A stretch of DNA of 5,831 bases from Caldilinea sp. (GTDB taxonomy: Bacteria; Chloroflexota; Anaerolineae; Caldilineales; Caldilineaceae). Both the position numbers and the translations under genes were made by a program. The notes under the pieces are model-generated. The model saw nothing but the letters and a program-made list of their open reading frames with translations. It did not search any database and was not told where the DNA came from. Shown piece by piece: positions 1-5,831 of the stretch; the first letter of the stretch is position 1, and each line of letters starts with the position of its first letter. Where the stretch lies: the NCBI GenBank assembly GCA_026389955.1, contig JAPLGY010000201.1, positions 1-5,831 of the forward strand, in the 5' to 3' direction.

Positions 1-1
1 G

Positions 2-253
2 TCAGGTGCGGGGCTGTTGCAGGCCATGCGGACGAAGGGGTATCATTTTCTGATGACCTCTACACAGGCTGACGAAGACGCTCAGTTTTTCTATCGCCGG
101 CTCGGGTACACAGACACTGGGGCCCTCCTGCTCCCAGGACAGGCAGCGACAGAGCTGGTGCTGCTGAAGTATCTGACCGACGAAGACGGGCAGCACAGCC
201 CCAGGCAAAAAAGACGCCCGGCGCCTCATCCCCCATTGGACGCCACAGCCTGA
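2..253 (+). CDS. GNAT family N-acetyltransferase, C-terminal part (5' end outside window)
   Basis: The reading frame is open from the window edge to a TGA at 251-253 and gives 83 residues. It opens with GAGLLQAMRTKGY, which fits the end of the acetyl-CoA pyrophosphate-binding loop and the following helix of GNAT enzymes. Then comes a strand (HFLMTST), a helix with DEDAQFFYRRLGY, the usual GNAT motif B region ending in the conserved 'FY.RLGY', and a last strand (ELVLLKYL). GNAT proteins move an acetyl group from acetyl-CoA to an amine; the substrate cannot be told from this part. A TTG at 17 is in frame but lies inside the cofactor-binding motif, so it is not a plausible start. The last 25 or so residues are polar and proline/arginine-rich, probably a disordered tail. 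The gene converges on the adenine deaminase gene, with 38 bases between the stop codons. The family call is fairly sure; the specific role is unknown. Confidence 0.82.
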   Translation, partial: SGAGLLQAMRTKGYHFLMTSTQADEDAQFFYRRLGYTDTGALLLPGQAATELVLLKYLTDEDGQHSPRQKRRPAPHPPLDATA

Positions 254-290
254 CTGCGATCGGCTTCCGCCCTGCCGGCTGAGGCGCCTC
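207..290 (-). terminator. Inverted repeat between convergent genes; possible terminator for the adenine deaminase gene
   Basis: GGCGCCTCA at 220-228 is the exact reverse complement of TGAGGCGCC at 280-288, leaving a 51-base loop. The right arm lies inside a perfect 10-base palindrome, GAGGCGCCTC (281-290), directly after the adenine deaminase stop codon. Read on the minus strand, the distal arm is followed after 7 bases by a run of six T (plus-strand A at 207-212). The order stem, short gap, T-run suits an intrinsic terminator for the minus-strand gene. The long loop and the gap before the T-run make this a weak case. The structure overlaps the 3' end of the acetyltransferase coding sequence. 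Confidence 0.35.
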
Positions 291-291
291 C

Positions 292-2004
292 TTACTCGAC
301 AAAGAGCGGCACGAGCTCGAACCGCTCGACATCGACCAGCCCCTGGTCGGTCAGTTTGAGGGCAGGGATCACCTCTAACGCCATAAAACTCATCGCCATC
401 AGCGGGTCATGCAGCGGCGACCCCAGCGCGCGAGCCGCGCCGACCACAGCCGCATAGCCGCGCCGCACTTCCTCCACCGGCCGGTCGCTCATCAACCCGG
501 CGACCGGCAGCGGCAAGCGAGCCAGAATCTCGTCCCCCTCCGCTGCCGCCAGCCCTCCCCCCATCTCGGCAACCGCACGGGCTGCAGCCAGCATCGAGCG
601 GTCGTCGGCGCCTACCACGATCAAGTTGTGATGGTCGTGGGCCACGGTGCCCGCCAACGCCCCACGCCGCAGCCCGATCCCCTGAATAAAGCCGACCCCC
701 AACGCCCCGCTGGCACGGTGCCGTTCAATGACCGCCAGTTTGAGCAGGTCACAGCCAGGGTCAGCAACCACCGCCCCCTCGTACAGCGGGGCCGGCAAAA
801 TCCGTTGCTCGGTGACCAGCTGGTCGGGCAGCACGCCGATCACACGGAGAAAAGGCCCGCCGGCAGGAACCCGCAGGTCCACCGCAGCCCAGTCGATTTG
901 AACAGTGCCGGTGACCGCTGCCGGAACAGCGATCGAAGCCGCCCGTCCCACCGGCTCTCCGTCGCGCGCAACCTGCTCCCCGCCGCTAAAGACCAGACGG
1001 GGCTGCAACTGCTCCAAATGGTCGCAGACAAAAAAGTCCGCTCGACGCCCCGGAGCGATTGCCCCTCGGTCGTGCAGCCCCAACCATTCGGCAGGGTTGA
1101 GCGTGGCCATCCGCAGCGCCGTCATCGGGTCCAGCCCAAAACGAATTGCTTCCCGCACCATGTAGTCGACCGACCCCTGGTCGATCAGATCGCCCGGCAC
1201 ACGGTCGTCGGTGCAAAAACAGATGCGCCGACTGTTGAAGGAATCCACCAGCGGCAGCAGCGTGTGCAGGTTGCGGGCGTTGGTGGCCTCTCGAATCAAA
1301 ATGTAGAGGCCACGCGCCAGCTTTTCACGCGCCTCTTCGACGGTGGTGCATTCGTGGTCGCTGCCAATCCCCGCCGCCACATAGGCGTTGAGCGCTTTGC
1401 CCGCAAGACCCGGCGCATGGCCGTCACAAGGACGCCCCGCAAAAACAGCCAGCTTGGCCAGCAGCGCAGGGTCCCCCTGCACCACGCCCGGAAAGTTCAT
1501 CACCTCAGCCAACCCATGCACCGTGCCGTCGACAAGCAGCTGCGCCAGGTCGCCCGCCTCCAACACAGCCCCGCTGGTCTCCATGTGGGTCGCCGGCACA
1601 CACGAAGAAGCCATCACCACCACCCCAAGCGGAAGACCCACGCTGTTCTCCGCCATAAACCGCACACCCGCCAGCCCAGCAACATTGGCAATCTCGTGCG
1701 GGTCGATCACAGCCGTCGTCACCCCGCGGGGCACCACAGCCTGGGCAAACTGGGCAGGAATGCACAGGCTGCTCTCAATATGGACGTGGGCATCGATCAA
1801 CCCGGGCACAATGTAGCTGCCCTCCAGGTCGATGACCGCATGCGCCCGGTAGCCCCCCCCAATCCCGGCGATCCGATCGCCTACAACAGCCAGATCGGCG
1901 GTTTCTACCTGGCCCGAAAAAAGATTGACGATTCGCCCCCCACGCAACAGCAGGTCAGCCGGTCTGTCCCCCCGTGCTACCGCCAGCAGATCCGTTGTTT
2001 TCAT
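292..2004 (-). CDS. ade: Adenine deaminase (adenine aminohydrolase)
   Basis: The enzyme deaminates adenine to hypoxanthine and ammonia in cytoplasmic purine salvage. The 570-residue product matches the usual length of bacterial AdeC-type adenine deaminases (about 570-600). It has the amidohydrolase layout: an N-terminal beta-sandwich segment (LLLRGGRIVNLFSG, 18-31), then metal-site motifs GLIDAHVHIESS (68-79; H73, H75), DPHEIANV (101-108), GLAEVMNFPGV (164-174; E167), DGHAPGL (194-200; H196), GSDHECT (214-220; H217) and CTDDRVPGDL (264-273; D266). The C-terminal domain has AHDHHNLIVVG (455-465) and ends with the family-typical MSFMALEVIPALKLTDQGLVDV. The frame can extend upstream to 2088, but ATG at 2004 is chosen: an AAAGGTGG ribosome site lies 7 bases before it, and family homology begins at MKTTDLL. 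A run of eight G sits in codons for the GGG at residues 49-51. It is transcribed alone, away from the radical SAM operon. Confidence in function is high. Confidence 0.96.
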   Translation of the reverse strand: MKTTDLLAVARGDRPADLLLRGGRIVNLFSGQVETADLAVVGDRIAGIGGGYRAHAVIDLEGSYIVPGLIDAHVHIESSLCIPAQFAQAVVPRGVTTAVIDPHEIANVAGLAGVRFMAENSVGLPLGVVVMASSCVPATHMETSGAVLEAGDLAQLLVDGTVHGLAEVMNFPGVVQGDPALLAKLAVFAGRPCDGHAPGLAGKALNAYVAAGIGSDHECTTVEEAREKLARGLYILIREATNARNLHTLLPLVDSFNSRRICFCTDDRVPGDLIDQGSVDYMVREAIRFGLDPMTALRMATLNPAEWLGLHDRGAIAPGRRADFFVCDHLEQLQPRLVFSGGEQVARDGEPVGRAASIAVPAAVTGTVQIDWAAVDLRVPAGGPFLRVIGVLPDQLVTEQRILPAPLYEGAVVADPGCDLLKLAVIERHRASGALGVGFIQGIGLRRGALAGTVAHDHHNLIVVGADDRSMLAAARAVAEMGGGLAAAEGDEILARLPLPVAGLMSDRPVEEVRRGYAAVVGAARALGSPLHDPLMAMSFMALEVIPALKLTDQGLVDVERFELVPLFVE

Positions 2005-2011
2005 GCGCACG

Positions 2012-2019
2012 CCACCTTT
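2012..2019 (-). promoter_or_regulatory. Ribosome binding site fixing the adenine deaminase start
   Basis: On the minus strand AAAGGTGG stands 7 bases upstream of ATG at 2004-2002. It decides for this start over the 28-residue-longer open frame, whose extra N-terminus (starting MVALLAHG) does not look like the family. Confidence 0.75.
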
Positions 2020-2111
2020 GCTGAAAATCAAGCTGAACCGGATATTCTCTGACAGGGGCAGCGATCCGTGGGCCAGGAGCGCCACCACACAGTGCCAGAT
2101 CGTGGAGCCCT

Positions 2112-2142
2112 ATTCTACCATGCGCGCCGCCATTCTTGCGAA
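2112..2142 (-). promoter_or_regulatory. Weak candidate promoter for the adenine deaminase gene
   Basis: On the minus strand TAGAAT (2117-2112) fits a -10 element at 5 of 6 positions. TTCGCA (2142-2137) fits a -35 at 4 of 6, but the spacer is 19 bases, longer than the ideal 17. The implied 5' leader is about 100 bases. I see no clear purine riboswitch in it. This is the best candidate I found on this strand, not a confident call. Confidence 0.25.
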
Positions 2143-2183
2143 CGTACCTCGCGTTTGCCCCCAATAATTCTTACAATTTTCAT

Positions 2184-2217
2184 AATAATTGACAGCATGG
2201 CCACATCATGGTAGACT
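2184..2217 (+). promoter_or_regulatory. Sigma70-type promoter of the radical SAM operon
   Basis: A perfect -35 TTGACA (2189-2194) is followed by a 17-base spacer and a -10 TAGACT (2212-2217), four of six matches. TGG directly before the -10 gives an extended -10 (TGn). The upstream flank is AT-rich, with AATAATT repeated at 2163-2169 and 2184-2190, 21 bases (two helical turns) apart. Transcription would begin near 2224, giving a leader of about 70 bases before the GTG at 2295. The block 2184-2197 is identical to 4259-4272 in the second promoter of the window. Confidence 0.75.
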
Positions 2218-2280
2218 TGTCTTACTTTTGCAGCAACCTTGTGACGCATGCAGGGCATTGCGGGGCGCGTCCAACCAATC

Positions 2281-2286
2281 GAGGAG
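2281..2286 (+). promoter_or_regulatory. Ribosome binding site fixing the radical SAM gene start
   Basis: GAGGAG lies 8 bases before GTG at 2295. This supports the GTG over an in-frame ATG at 2208. That ATG falls between the -35 and -10 boxes of the promoter, so it would not be in the transcript. Confidence 0.75.
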
Positions 2287-2294
2287 CGACTATC

Positions 2295-3704
2295 GTGGGA
2301 GTTTCGTGGCCGTGGGGCAAAAAGAGAGCCGTCAAGCATAAAATTCTCTGGGTCGACCTGGGAGACTTGGGAGATCTGGTCCACCCGAGCGGGCCGCACG
2401 AACAGTGGCAGGACCATGGGCTGGGGCTGCTGCGCACCCTCATGCACAACAATGGTCTTCTGACCGACATTGTCTCCACCCGGGCTGTCACCGCCTGGGA
2501 ACAGCTGGCGCGCCAGATGCAGGGCTATGAGATGTTGCTGATGAACGTGCGCAGCTACACCTTCCCCGTCGGCCAAAAGGCCGCAAAAGTGTTCAAAGAG
2601 GTCAACCCCCAGGGTCTCGTGATCGCCGGCGGCATGCATGCAACGGTGGCACCCCATGAGATGCTGGCGATCGAGGCCTTCGACCATGTCGTGCAGGGCC
2701 CCGGCGAAGAGACCATCCTCGACCTGGTCAAAGACCCGGCCGCCTACCCCCGTCTGGTCCAGGGTGTCGGCTCCAAATCGATGGGCGAATGGCCGATGAT
2801 GGATCGCGAGCTGTGGCCCAAACCGGTCGGCTGGCGGATGCAACGCCGCTGGAAGTGGAAATGGCCGCTCGAACCCGAGTGTGGCTGGGGCCCGGGCCCT
2901 GTGGCGACCATCATCACCAGCCGAGTCTGCCCCTGGCAGTGTGTCTTTTGCAACGAAAATTCTTACATCCCCAATATGGTACGCAAACCGGTCGACCAGG
3001 TGATCGACGAACTCAACTATCTGGACCGCAAATACGGGGTGGGCTCGGTCGTGATCCACGACTCAATGTTCTTCCAAAATCCAAAGTGGCTGCGCGAATG
3101 GATCGAAAAATACCCGCGCCAGACCCGACGTTGGACCTACTGGGCCGCCGGCCGCGCCGATACCGTGCGCCAGTGGCCAGATCTGTTCGAGGCACTGGTC
3201 AAAGAGACCAACTGGCGCACCATCTCGATCGGCTTTGAGTCGGGCAGCGACCGCATCCTCCGGCTGCTCAACAAGGAATGCACCGAAGAAGACAACTACT
3301 TTGCCATCGATATGGTCAACCGCATCGGCGACGAACTGGAAGTCAAAGGCGAGCAGCCTCCCAAGTTCTGGTCCAACATCATGCTCGGCATCCCCGGCGA
3401 AACCCACGAAGATGCCTTCAAAACGATGCGCATGCTCAAGCACATGCGGCGGGTCTTTCCCTCCATCTCCTACTACGCGCCCTATCCAGGTTCGGCGTTG
3501 GGCTTTCAGCTGATCGCTGAAGGCAAAAGCATGATGTCCAATGACAACTACCACCGCTACCCAGACGACGAGAAGGTTCGCGGGGTCGACTATCAGTTCT
3601 ACCGTGACCTGCTGGCCGGCAAGTACGACGCTGAGATCAACCGCGGGGTCGGGGTCCCTGCACGCGGGGCCGATCTGTACCAAGGAACTCTGGTGAAAGC
3701 ATGA
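2295..3704 (+). CDS. B12-binding-domain-type radical SAM protein, substrate unknown
   Basis: The product has 469 residues from the GTG at 2295. The N-terminal part (about 15-145) looks like the Rossmann-type cobalamin-binding domain of class B radical SAM enzymes: YEMLLMNVRSYT, a helix, GLVIAGGMHATVAPHEML (107-124) and the HVVQGPGEET element (131-140). No DxHxxG motif is seen, which is common in this group. The radical SAM motif is CPWQCVFC (C212, C216, C219; CX3CX2C), which should bind the [4Fe-4S] cluster that cleaves S-adenosylmethionine. Later elements fit the barrel: VVIHDSMFF (252-260), TISIGFESGSDRILRLLNK (309-327) and NIMLGIPGETHEDAF (361-375). Only two other cysteines exist (C196, C329), so a SPASM-type second cluster is unlikely. 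A Trp/Arg/Lys-rich linker (W174-W198) precedes the cluster. Family members include methyltransferases and ring-forming enzymes; the reaction here cannot be told. It leads a three-gene operon, with its TGA overlapping the next ATG. Confidence 0.88.
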   Translation: MGVSWPWGKKRAVKHKILWVDLGDLGDLVHPSGPHEQWQDHGLGLLRTLMHNNGLLTDIVSTRAVTAWEQLARQMQGYEMLLMNVRSYTFPVGQKAAKVFKEVNPQGLVIAGGMHATVAPHEMLAIEAFDHVVQGPGEETILDLVKDPAAYPRLVQGVGSKSMGEWPMMDRELWPKPVGWRMQRRWKWKWPLEPECGWGPGPVATIITSRVCPWQCVFCNENSYIPNMVRKPVDQVIDELNYLDRKYGVGSVVIHDSMFFQNPKWLREWIEKYPRQTRRWTYWAAGRADTVRQWPDLFEALVKETNWRTISIGFESGSDRILRLLNKECTEEDNYFAIDMVNRIGDELEVKGEQPPKFWSNIMLGIPGETHEDAFKTMRMLKHMRRVFPSISYYAPYPGSALGFQLIAEGKSMMSNDNYHRYPDDEKVRGVDYQFYRDLLAGKYDAEINRGVGVPARGADLYQGTLVKA

Positions 3705-3907
3705 GCAGCTTCTCCAACCCACATTTCATGTATCTTTTCTCGCTCAAAAATGGCAAGAAAAAGCTGGCGTACGGCCAGTCCCCCGAAGATGCACTCGAAA
3801 TTTTGCGTATCCGGCTCAGCGAACAGGAGATGAACGAGCTGCTGACCGGCCACTATCTCAAAATCAACCAGCGCGAGCTGCAGCAGTATGTCGGAGAGCT
3901 CGGTTAA
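3701..3907 (+). CDS. Small protein of unknown function, translationally coupled to the radical SAM gene
   Basis: This 68-residue product is not a family I recognise. Its ATG overlaps the TGA of the radical SAM gene (ATGA, 3701-3704), so translation is probably coupled; an AAGGA 14 bases upstream is too far to be a strong ribosome site. The sequence suggests an N-terminal strand-turn-strand (FMYLFSLKNGKKKLAYG, 9-25), a helix starting at SPEDALEILRIRL, and a second helical part ending in QRELQQYVGELG. It has no cysteine, no signal peptide, no membrane segment and no leader-like GG or repeated core, so it does not look like an ordinary peptide precursor. The tight coupling suggests a stoichiometric partner, substrate or accessory protein of the radical SAM enzyme; that is inference. 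That the gene is real is supported by the overlap, its clean stop and normal-looking composition. Confidence 0.72.
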   Translation: MSSFSNPHFMYLFSLKNGKKKLAYGQSPEDALEILRIRLSEQEMNELLTGHYLKINQRELQQYVGELG

Positions 3908-3931
3908 CCTCCGGCACACAAGGACCCTGCC

Positions 3932-4222
3932 ATGCACCTGAGTGCCCAGCAGGAAGCACTCCTGGCCGCCCTGCAGCAAGGAGACCGCCTCCAAGTCCAT
4001 CGCACTCTGGATGGCCTCAAGCAGTATCGGCTTCACCGACTGGACGCTTCAGCGACCGTCGAGGTGCCCTCCAGCGCAGTAGTTGGCCTGGAACAGCTGC
4101 GGCTCATCGAAAGCAACCTGAAATTTCCGGCAGCTACCTTCCTGCTCACCGACCGCGGCGCGGCCGCTGCCGCCCGTCTGGCCCAGCCGGCACAGACCCC
4201 GGTGCGGCCACGCAACTTTTGA
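3932..4222 (+). CDS. Small winged-helix-like protein of unknown function
   Basis: This 96-residue product starts at ATG 3932, with AGGA at 3921-3924 seven bases before it and 24 bases after the previous stop. It is the third gene of the operon. The pattern is that of a small winged helix: an N-terminal helix (LSAQQEALLAALQQGDRL, 3-20), two strands with a turn (QVHRTLDGLKQYRLHRLD), a helix with VPSSAVVGLEQLRLIE, and a final hairpin (FPAATFLLTDRGAAAA). The scheme 'LS..Q...L..L..G..L ... L..L.LI ... LT..G' occurs in many short phage and bacterial proteins and loosely resembles YjhX (UPF0386) proteins. It could bind DNA, or be a protein-protein module for the operon's enzyme. There is no cysteine. 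The C-terminal tail is Pro/Arg-rich. The fold is a pattern-based guess; that this is a gene is well supported. Confidence 0.75.
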   Translation: MHLSAQQEALLAALQQGDRLQVHRTLDGLKQYRLHRLDASATVEVPSSAVVGLEQLRLIESNLKFPAATFLLTDRGAAAAARLAQPAQTPVRPRNF

Positions 4223-4237
4223 ACGCACCGGCCAGCG

Positions 4238-4256
4238 GATAATTATCATTTTTTTT
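4238..4256. promoter_or_regulatory. AT-rich palindrome and T-tract upstream of the regulator-moaA promoter
   Basis: GATAATTATC (4238-4247) is a perfect 10-base palindrome. It is followed by A and a run of eight T (4249-4256), ending 7 bases before the -35 hexamer. In a GC-rich window this could be an UP element for RNA polymerase, an operator, or a weak terminator for the preceding operon. The palindrome leaves at most a 3-base-pair stem, so a hairpin terminator is the least likely reading. Confidence 0.35.
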
Positions 4257-4258
4257 AG

Positions 4259-4292
4259 AATAATTGACAGCAGGGCTGGGCTGTGGTATAAA
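4259..4292 (+). promoter_or_regulatory. Strong sigma70-type promoter of the regulator-moaA operon
   Basis: A perfect -35 TTGACA (4264-4269), a 17-base spacer and a -10 TATAAA (4287-4292) preceded by TGG (extended -10) make this a near-consensus promoter. Transcription would begin near 4299, leaving a leader of only about 40 bases. That is too short for a molybdenum cofactor riboswitch. A near-consensus promoter in front of a regulator gene is typical of a gene held in check by a repressor, which may be the regulator itself. Bases 4259-4272 are identical to 2184-2197 in the radical SAM promoter. Confidence 0.82.
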
Positions 4293-4336
4293 GAGAGCGA
4301 GTTGAAACGGCTCTGTAGACAAAGGTATAAACTATC

Positions 4337-5080
4337 GTGCACGCAGTTCGCAAGCACATTCTGGCAATCTTAAAAGAATCGGGGGGGGGCACGGTCGCTG
4401 ATCTGGCAGAACAGCTGCGGATGGCGCCAGTTTCTGTGCGCCACCACCTTGATATTCTGCAAGGGGACAACCTGATCCGGGTCGGACGCACCGAGCGCAC
4501 CGGCAGCGTCGGGCGCCCCCAACAGATCTATGAACTGACCGAAGAGGCCGACGAATTTTTCCCCGACAATTTTGCGCTGTTGGCGGCCGGCATGGTGCGC
4601 CAGCTCAAACAGCTGTTGCCGCCCGAGCAGGTCGAGGTGGTCTTTCGTTCGTTGGCCAAAGAAATGACAGCAGGCGTCGATGTCGTCGAACTTGCCCAGC
4701 TGCCGCTGGCCGAACGGCTCGACCGGGTGACCGTCTTTTTGAACGACCACGGCTATCTGGCCCGCTGGGAAGCGGCCCCCACGAGCGACCCCGGCAGCGA
4801 TGTGGGCGAGTTTGTGCTGTACAAGCACAACTGCCCCTATGCGGGCATTTCCAGCGAACATCGCGAGCTGTGCATGATGGACCAGATATTGATCGACCGT
4901 CTGGTCGGCGCCCCCTGCGACCGCACGGCCTCTGTCGCCAACAACGACCTCTGCTGCGCCTACCGCATTCGCCAGCCCGCCGTGCTGGCCCCGATCGACT
5001 GGCCCGCTGTCGAAACGACGGTCCCCCCTGCCCGGCACCGTCAGTCGATCGCACTTGTCGCCCCATCCAATCGGGCTTGA
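4337..5080 (+). CDS. SufR-like helix-turn-helix regulator with a probable Fe-S-binding cysteine cluster
   Basis: The 247-residue product begins with a winged helix-turn-helix of the DeoR/ArsR type: ILAILKESGGGTVADLAEQ, recognition helix around APVSVRHHLDIL (30-41), and a wing with TGSVGRPQQIYELTEEAD. The layout, length and C-terminal cysteines resemble SufR, the [4Fe-4S]-binding repressor of iron-sulfur assembly genes. The cysteines are C166, C179, C194, C206 and C207, spaced CX12CX14CX11CC, near but not equal to the published SufR pattern (about CX12CX13CX14C). It probably binds DNA as a dimer and senses Fe-S or redox state. No suf genes are in view; instead moaA follows after 7 bases, so it likely regulates moaA and possibly itself. 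GTG 4337 is chosen because the helix-turn-helix domain starts at once; AAAGG lies 11 bases before it. A run of nine G (4381-4389) lies in codons 15-18. The family is fairly sure; ligand and targets are inferred. Confidence 0.85.
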   Translation: MHAVRKHILAILKESGGGTVADLAEQLRMAPVSVRHHLDILQGDNLIRVGRTERTGSVGRPQQIYELTEEADEFFPDNFALLAAGMVRQLKQLLPPEQVEVVFRSLAKEMTAGVDVVELAQLPLAERLDRVTVFLNDHGYLARWEAAPTSDPGSDVGEFVLYKHNCPYAGISSEHRELCMMDQILIDRLVGAPCDRTASVANNDLCCAYRIRQPAVLAPIDWPAVETTVPPARHRQSIALVAPSNRA

Positions 5081-5087
5081 GGGGACT

Positions 5088-5831
<744 letters not shown>

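Noticed and set aside
409..2052. A 547-codon open frame on the plus strand opposite the adenine deaminase gene
   Set aside because: Its product is rich in Arg, His, Gln and Pro without any recognisable domain, while the minus strand encodes all adenine deaminase motifs. It is an antisense shadow in GC-rich coding DNA.
2174..2191. CAATT-N8-AATTG inverted repeat overlapping the -35 of the radical SAM promoter as a SufR-type operator
   Set aside because: The arms are only five AT-rich bases, it does not match the CAAC-N6-GTTG type site known for SufR, and the left arm is missing at the second promoter.
2218..2294. A cobalamin riboswitch ahead of the radical SAM gene
   Set aside because: The leader is about 70 bases, too short for a cobalamin riboswitch, and I see no B12-box-like sequence.
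2115..3722. Long minus-strand open frames (314 and 219 codons) opposite the radical SAM gene
   Set aside because: They lack domain logic and ribosome sites, and lie against a clear radical SAM coding sequence. They are shadows of codon bias.
3701..3907. The 68-residue protein as a RiPP precursor for the radical SAM enzyme
   Set aside because: It has no cysteine, no leader-core boundary, no repeated core and a well-mixed globular composition. No maturation protease or exporter is beside it. It is kept as an unknown partner, not called a precursor.
4238..4269. A Fur box over GATAATTATC and the AT-rich promoter flank
   Set aside because: There is some GATAAT/ATTATC resemblance, but the match to the 19-base Fur consensus is poor and the other promoter lacks it. 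AT-rich promoter DNA explains it as well.
4293..4336. A molybdenum cofactor riboswitch ahead of the regulator-moaA operon
   Set aside because: The leader is only about 40 bases from the predicted start site, far too short for that element, and moaA follows the regulator with just 7 bases between them.

Overview
The window looks like a stretch of GC-rich bacterial chromosome (roughly 60% GC by eye) with tightly packed genes, ATGA overlaps and three GTG start codons. Nothing fixes the taxon. A Chloroflexota-type bacterium (Anaerolineae or Caldilineae-like) is a plausible guess from the general look of the SufR-like regulator, MoaA and cobalamin-type radical SAM protein, but it is a guess. No insertion sequence, phage gene, tRNA, rRNA or CRISPR array is visible.

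Layout: (1) 2-253 (+), the C-terminal part of a GNAT acetyltransferase whose start lies outside the window. (2) 292-2004 (-), a complete adenine deaminase gene convergent with it; the short gap carries an inverted repeat. (3) 2005-2294, a divergent intergenic region holding the adenine deaminase ribosome site and a good sigma70-type promoter for the next operon. (4) 2295-4222 (+), a three-gene operon: a B12-binding-type radical SAM enzyme of unknown substrate, an unrecognised 68-residue protein coupled to it by an ATGA overlap, and a 96-residue protein resembling a small winged helix. (5) 4223-4336, an AT-rich promoter region. (6) 4337-5080 and 5088-5831 (+), a SufR-like helix-turn-helix regulator with a C-terminal cysteine cluster, followed 7 bases later by moaA (first step of molybdenum cofactor synthesis), which runs off the window.

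The most interesting point is regulatory. The promoters of the radical SAM operon and of the regulator-moaA operon share a 14-base identical block across the -35 element, the same 17-base spacer, and a TGGTA at the extended -10; both first genes also start in the same 9-base context, ACTATCGTG. Both operons encode [4Fe-4S] radical SAM enzymes, and the encoded regulator has a likely Fe-S-binding cysteine cluster. A small local regulon in which Fe-S status controls radical SAM enzymes, including one with two uncharacterised small partners, is a coherent hypothesis, but it is inferred, not shown.
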